The position numbers were made by a program, and so were the translations under genes. Positions 5,262 to 7,688 of a DNA stretch of 7,688 nt are shown here, piece by piece. Location: contig JAGPFK010000061.1 of the NCBI GenBank assembly GCA_018056585.1, positions 1 to 7,688 on the forward strand. The letters are read 5' to 3'. The stretch's first letter is position 1. Every line of letters starts with the position of its first letter. The notes beneath the pieces were generated by a model. That model did no database searches and was not told where the DNA came from. It was given only the letters and a program-made list of their open reading frames with translations. The stretch is from Clostridia bacterium. Lineage in GTDB: Bacteria > Bacillota > Clostridia > Saccharofermentanales > UBA5734.

Positions 5262-6349
5262 TGAGATCAGATATGTTATTCGGAATAACCGAAGAAGCCT
5301 TTTCTTCTTTTTTATTACAGGCAAACCGGAGGACTCTGGCTGAAACGATTCGCTTTTTTTTCGAAGCGGATGATCAGACTGTCGAGGAGCTTCGCGCATG
5401 GGCCGGAAAGGCGCGCGACAAAATGTATGGGAAACGGGTCTTTTTCCGCGCGCTGATTGAATTTTCAAGCTGGTGCAAGAATGATTGCTATTATTGCGGC
5501 CTTCAAAGGAGCAATCAAAACGCGGTCCGATACCGACTTTCTGATGATGAGATCATTTCGTGCTGCCGAACGGCTTATGAAAGAGGAATCAGAACATTTG
5601 TTTTGCAAAGTGGAGAGGATCCATCTTATTCAGATTTTCGGCTGTGTCGGCTTATTACAGAGATCAAAGAACAGTTTCCGGATTCGGCTGTCACCTTATC
5701 TGTTGGCGAACGAAGCCCCGATTCCTATCAGCGTTTGTTTGATGCAGGAGCCGATCGGTATTTGCTGAGACATGAAAGTGCCAATGAGGATCATTATCGC
5801 AAGCTGCATCCACCGACTCAGCGTCTCTGTGACAGAAAACGATGTCTATTTCATCTGAAAGAAATCGGGTATGAAGTGGGAACGGGTTTTATGGTTGATT
5901 CTCCTGATCAAACAAATGAGACACTGGCTGATGACTTTATTTTTTTAAGAGAACTCAAGCCAGATATGATTGGAATTGGCCCATTCATCCCTCATCACGA
6001 CACGCGATTTGCGGGATATGAATTTCCATCCGCCAAACACACACTTATTCTGCTTTCGCTGATACGCGTGATGCTGCCAGGCGTTTTGCTGCCTGCAACC
6101 ACCGCTCTTGCGGCAGCAGATGATCGCGGCTTTGAAAAGGGATTGATGGCCGGTGCCAATGTTCTGATGCCGAATGCATCACCGCTCAAGCGCCGGGACG
6201 CGTATGCCCTCTATGATCACAAACCGAACGAAGGCAAAGGAACGATAGAGCAATGGCATCAGTGGGTTCATTGGGTGGAGAGCCTGGGCCTTCAGCCTGA
6301 TTTTTCGCGCGGCGACTCAAAAATGAAACAAATGGATGGTGAGAGATGA
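5261..6349 (+). CDS. hydE: [FeFe]-hydrogenase maturase HydE (radical SAM)
   Basis: Radical SAM enzyme that acts on the HydG-made Fe-CO-CN-cysteine synthon on the way to the 2Fe subcluster. From the ATG at 5261 it is 362 residues, close to the Thermotoga maritima enzyme. The cluster motif is CKNDCYYC (Cys72, Cys76, Cys79), followed by the family motifs RYRLSDDEII, VLQSGEDP, DRYLLRHESAN, YRKLHPPTQ, IGIGPFIPHHDT and GANVLMPNASP. The extra C-terminal cysteines that bind a second cluster in T. maritima are missing, which is known to be tolerated in the family. The ATG at 5261 overlaps the hydG TGA by one base, suggesting coupled initiation. An in-frame ATG at 5210 would lie deep in hydG, and one at 5273 is also possible. 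The hydE stop overlaps the hydF start (ATGA). Confidence 0.96.
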   Translation: MRSDMLFGITEEAFSSFLLQANRRTLAETIRFFFEADDQTVEELRAWAGKARDKMYGKRVFFRALIEFSSWCKNDCYYCGLQRSNQNAVRYRLSDDEIISCCRTAYERGIRTFVLQSGEDPSYSDFRLCRLITEIKEQFPDSAVTLSVGERSPDSYQRLFDAGADRYLLRHESANEDHYRKLHPPTQRLCDRKRCLFHLKEIGYEVGTGFMVDSPDQTNETLADDFIFLRELKPDMIGIGPFIPHHDTRFAGYEFPSAKHTLILLSLIRVMLPGVLLPATTALAAADDRGFEKGLMAGANVLMPNASPLKRRDAYALYDHKPNEGKGTIEQWHQWVHWVESLGLQPDFSRGDSKMKQMDGER

Positions 6350-7608
6350 AAGACATGAATACAACCCCTTTAGCCAGCCGATGGGTGATTGGGATTTTCG
6401 GCAAAAGAAATGTCGGTAAATCTTCTTTACTCAACGCGCTGACGGGCCAGGAGATCGCCGTCACTTCACCGGTTCCCGGAACAACGACAGATCCTGTCCA
6501 TAAGGCGATGGAGCTTTTACCGCTTGGGCCGGTTGTTCTGGTTGATACGGCCGGTCTCGATGACTCTGAGGCACTGGGTCAAAAGCGAATCGAAAAAACA
6601 TATGAAGTGCTTCGAAAATGCGATCTGGCCCTGGTCGTTGTGAATTCGGCTGCGGGTATATCCTCGCTTGAAACAAAATTCGTCGATCGGTTGAAACGAG
6701 AAAATATTCCTTTTCTTTTTGTCTTCAACCAATGTGATCGGTCCCTGCCACCAAAGGACGAGATCCGTTTGCTTGCTGAGAGGATGAAAGCGCCGGTTGT
6801 TCCGGTCAGCGCGCTAAGCGGCTTTGGCATTGAAACGCTCAAACAAGAAATCATAGCCTGTTCACTTCCCTCTGAAACAGAGCCGCCCTTACTCCATGAT
6901 TTGATACAAGAAGGGGAAACAGCTGTTCTTGTGACACCGATTGACAAGTCAGCTCCGAAAGGACGGTTGATTTTACCGCAGCAGCAGACAATCCGGGCCC
7001 TTCTGGACAGCGGCGCGGTTGCTGTTGTGACAAAAGAAGATCAACTCAAGCAAACGCTCAGAAATCTTCATCAACCGCCAGCCATTGTGATCACAGATTC
7101 TCAGGCTTTTGCGAAGGTTTCCGAAGCCACGCCGGATGAAATTTTAATGACGTCCTTCTCCATCCTTTTTGCCAGACAAAAAGCGGACCTTTGTGAAATG
7201 GTCCGCGGCCTTTTGCGCATAAAACAGCTTTTGCCGGGAGAAAAAGTGCTGATTGCTGAAGGCTGCACCCATCATCGGCAATCCGATGATATCGGACTTT
7301 TAAAAATACCGCAATGGATCCGCCAAATCGCGGGGAATGAGATTTTTTTTGAATGGGAAAGTGGCGGACATTACCCCTCCGATTTGTCTGCCTATGCGGT
7401 TGTAGTGCATTGCGGAGGTTGCATGCTGAACCAAAAAGAAATGCGATACCGCATCAATCAAGCCAGAGAACAAGGCGTTGGCATCACCAACTATGGTCTG
7501 CTGATCGCTTTTGCCCTTGGTATTTTACCCAGAGCGCTTTTGCCATTTCCAGAAGCGAAACGAGTTTTTGATGAAATTAAAGAAGCCGGTATTCTGCCAT
7601 TAGAATAA
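6346..7608 (+). CDS. hydF: [FeFe]-hydrogenase maturation GTPase HydF (scaffold)
   Basis: Scaffold on which the 2Fe subcluster is assembled or carried before delivery to HydA. The 420 residues show the three-part family layout. An N-terminal TrmE/Era-like GTPase has the P-loop GKRNVGKSS (19-27), G2 region PGTTTDP (44-50), G3 DTAGLDD (67-73), G4 FNQCD (127-131) and G5 SAL (155-157). A central dimerisation region follows, and then a C-terminal cluster domain. The cluster motif CxH...HCxxC is present: Cys307, His309, His355, Cys356, Cys359. The G4 motif has Gln in place of the usual Lys of NKxD, which could alter guanine binding. The ATG at 6346 overlaps the hydE stop by four bases, with GGTGAG upstream. 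It is the last recognised gene; the hydrogenase subunit itself is not visible. Confidence 0.97.
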   Translation: MKDMNTTPLASRWVIGIFGKRNVGKSSLLNALTGQEIAVTSPVPGTTTDPVHKAMELLPLGPVVLVDTAGLDDSEALGQKRIEKTYEVLRKCDLALVVVNSAAGISSLETKFVDRLKRENIPFLFVFNQCDRSLPPKDEIRLLAERMKAPVVPVSALSGFGIETLKQEIIACSLPSETEPPLLHDLIQEGETAVLVTPIDKSAPKGRLILPQQQTIRALLDSGAVAVVTKEDQLKQTLRNLHQPPAIVITDSQAFAKVSEATPDEILMTSFSILFARQKADLCEMVRGLLRIKQLLPGEKVLIAEGCTHHRQSDDIGLLKIPQWIRQIAGNEIFFEWESGGHYPSDLSAYAVVVHCGGCMLNQKEMRYRINQAREQGVGITNYGLLIAFALGILPRALLPFPEAKRVFDEIKEAGILPLE

Positions 7609-7654
7609 ATAGGAAGATGCCAGGCATGACCCCGCATCAGTCAGCGCCTTATCC

Positions 7655-7683
7655 TTGTATTGGCCTGTCAAACAGGATAAAAT
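7655..7683 (+). promoter_or_regulatory. Possible promoter overlapping an inverted repeat after hydF
   Basis: A weak -35-like TTGTAT (7655-7660) is followed, exactly 17 bases later, by a good -10-like TAAAAT (7678-7683). Between them lies the perfect short palindrome CCTGT-CAA-ACAGG (7664-7676). A longer pair, TTATCCT (7649-7655) with AGGATAA (7674-7680), brackets it. No T-tract follows, so this is a poor intrinsic terminator for hydF. It fits better as a promoter with an operator for a gene to the right of the window. The evidence is suggestive only. Confidence 0.28.
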
Positions 7684-7688
7684 AGAAT

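Noticed and set aside
1..7688. Mobile elements, CRISPR arrays, tRNA or rRNA genes
   Set aside because: No transposase or integrase frame, no regularly spaced repeats, and no tRNA- or rRNA-like stretch was seen; nearly the whole window is compact coding sequence.

Overview
The window reads as a chromosomal segment of an anaerobic or fermentative Gram-positive bacterium, most likely Bacillota. The reasons are strong Shine-Dalgarno sequences (AAAGGAGG, GGAGGTG, GGTGATC), GTG and probable TTG starts, a dihydropteroate synthase with the MHN loop I associate with Firmicutes, and a complete [FeFe]-hydrogenase maturation set. I cannot name a genus from sequence alone. All convincing genes lie on the + strand and are very tightly packed.

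Left part (1-951): an AraC-family regulator with an N-terminal cupin sensor and a C-terminal double helix-turn-helix. Its end overlaps the next gene. Its true start may lie upstream of the window.

Centre-left (935-3347): a folate block in the order folE, folP, folB, folK. Together these take GTP to dihydropteroate: ring formation, aldolase, pyrophosphokinase, then joining to p-aminobenzoate (the triphosphate-removal step is not encoded here). Genes overlap or lie within about 35 bases of each other, so they are almost certainly co-transcribed and partly translationally coupled. folC, a dihydrofolate reductase gene and pab genes are not in the window.

Middle gap (3348-3547): the only sizeable non-genic stretch before the right end. 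It holds a terminator-like hairpin plus T7 tract directly in front of the hydrogenase genes, a repeated AGGGAGT that could pair with the hairpin's left arm, and an open frame that meets the next gene at a T TTTTTA slippery-type heptamer.

Right part (3548-7608): a small TM1266-type putative regulator, then hydG, hydE and hydF. HydG makes the Fe-CO-CN synthon from tyrosine, HydE processes it, and HydF is the GTPase scaffold that hands the 2Fe subcluster to the hydrogenase. The structural gene hydA is not in the window. The last 80 bases carry a short inverted repeat overlapping a possible promoter for whatever lies downstream.

The notable feature is the layout: folate synthesis fused head-to-tail with hydrogenase maturation under one upstream regulator. 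The individual families are well known. A link is biochemically plausible because the azadithiolate bridge nitrogen of the H-cluster has been traced to serine through SHMT and glycine-cleavage proteins, which use tetrahydrofolate.
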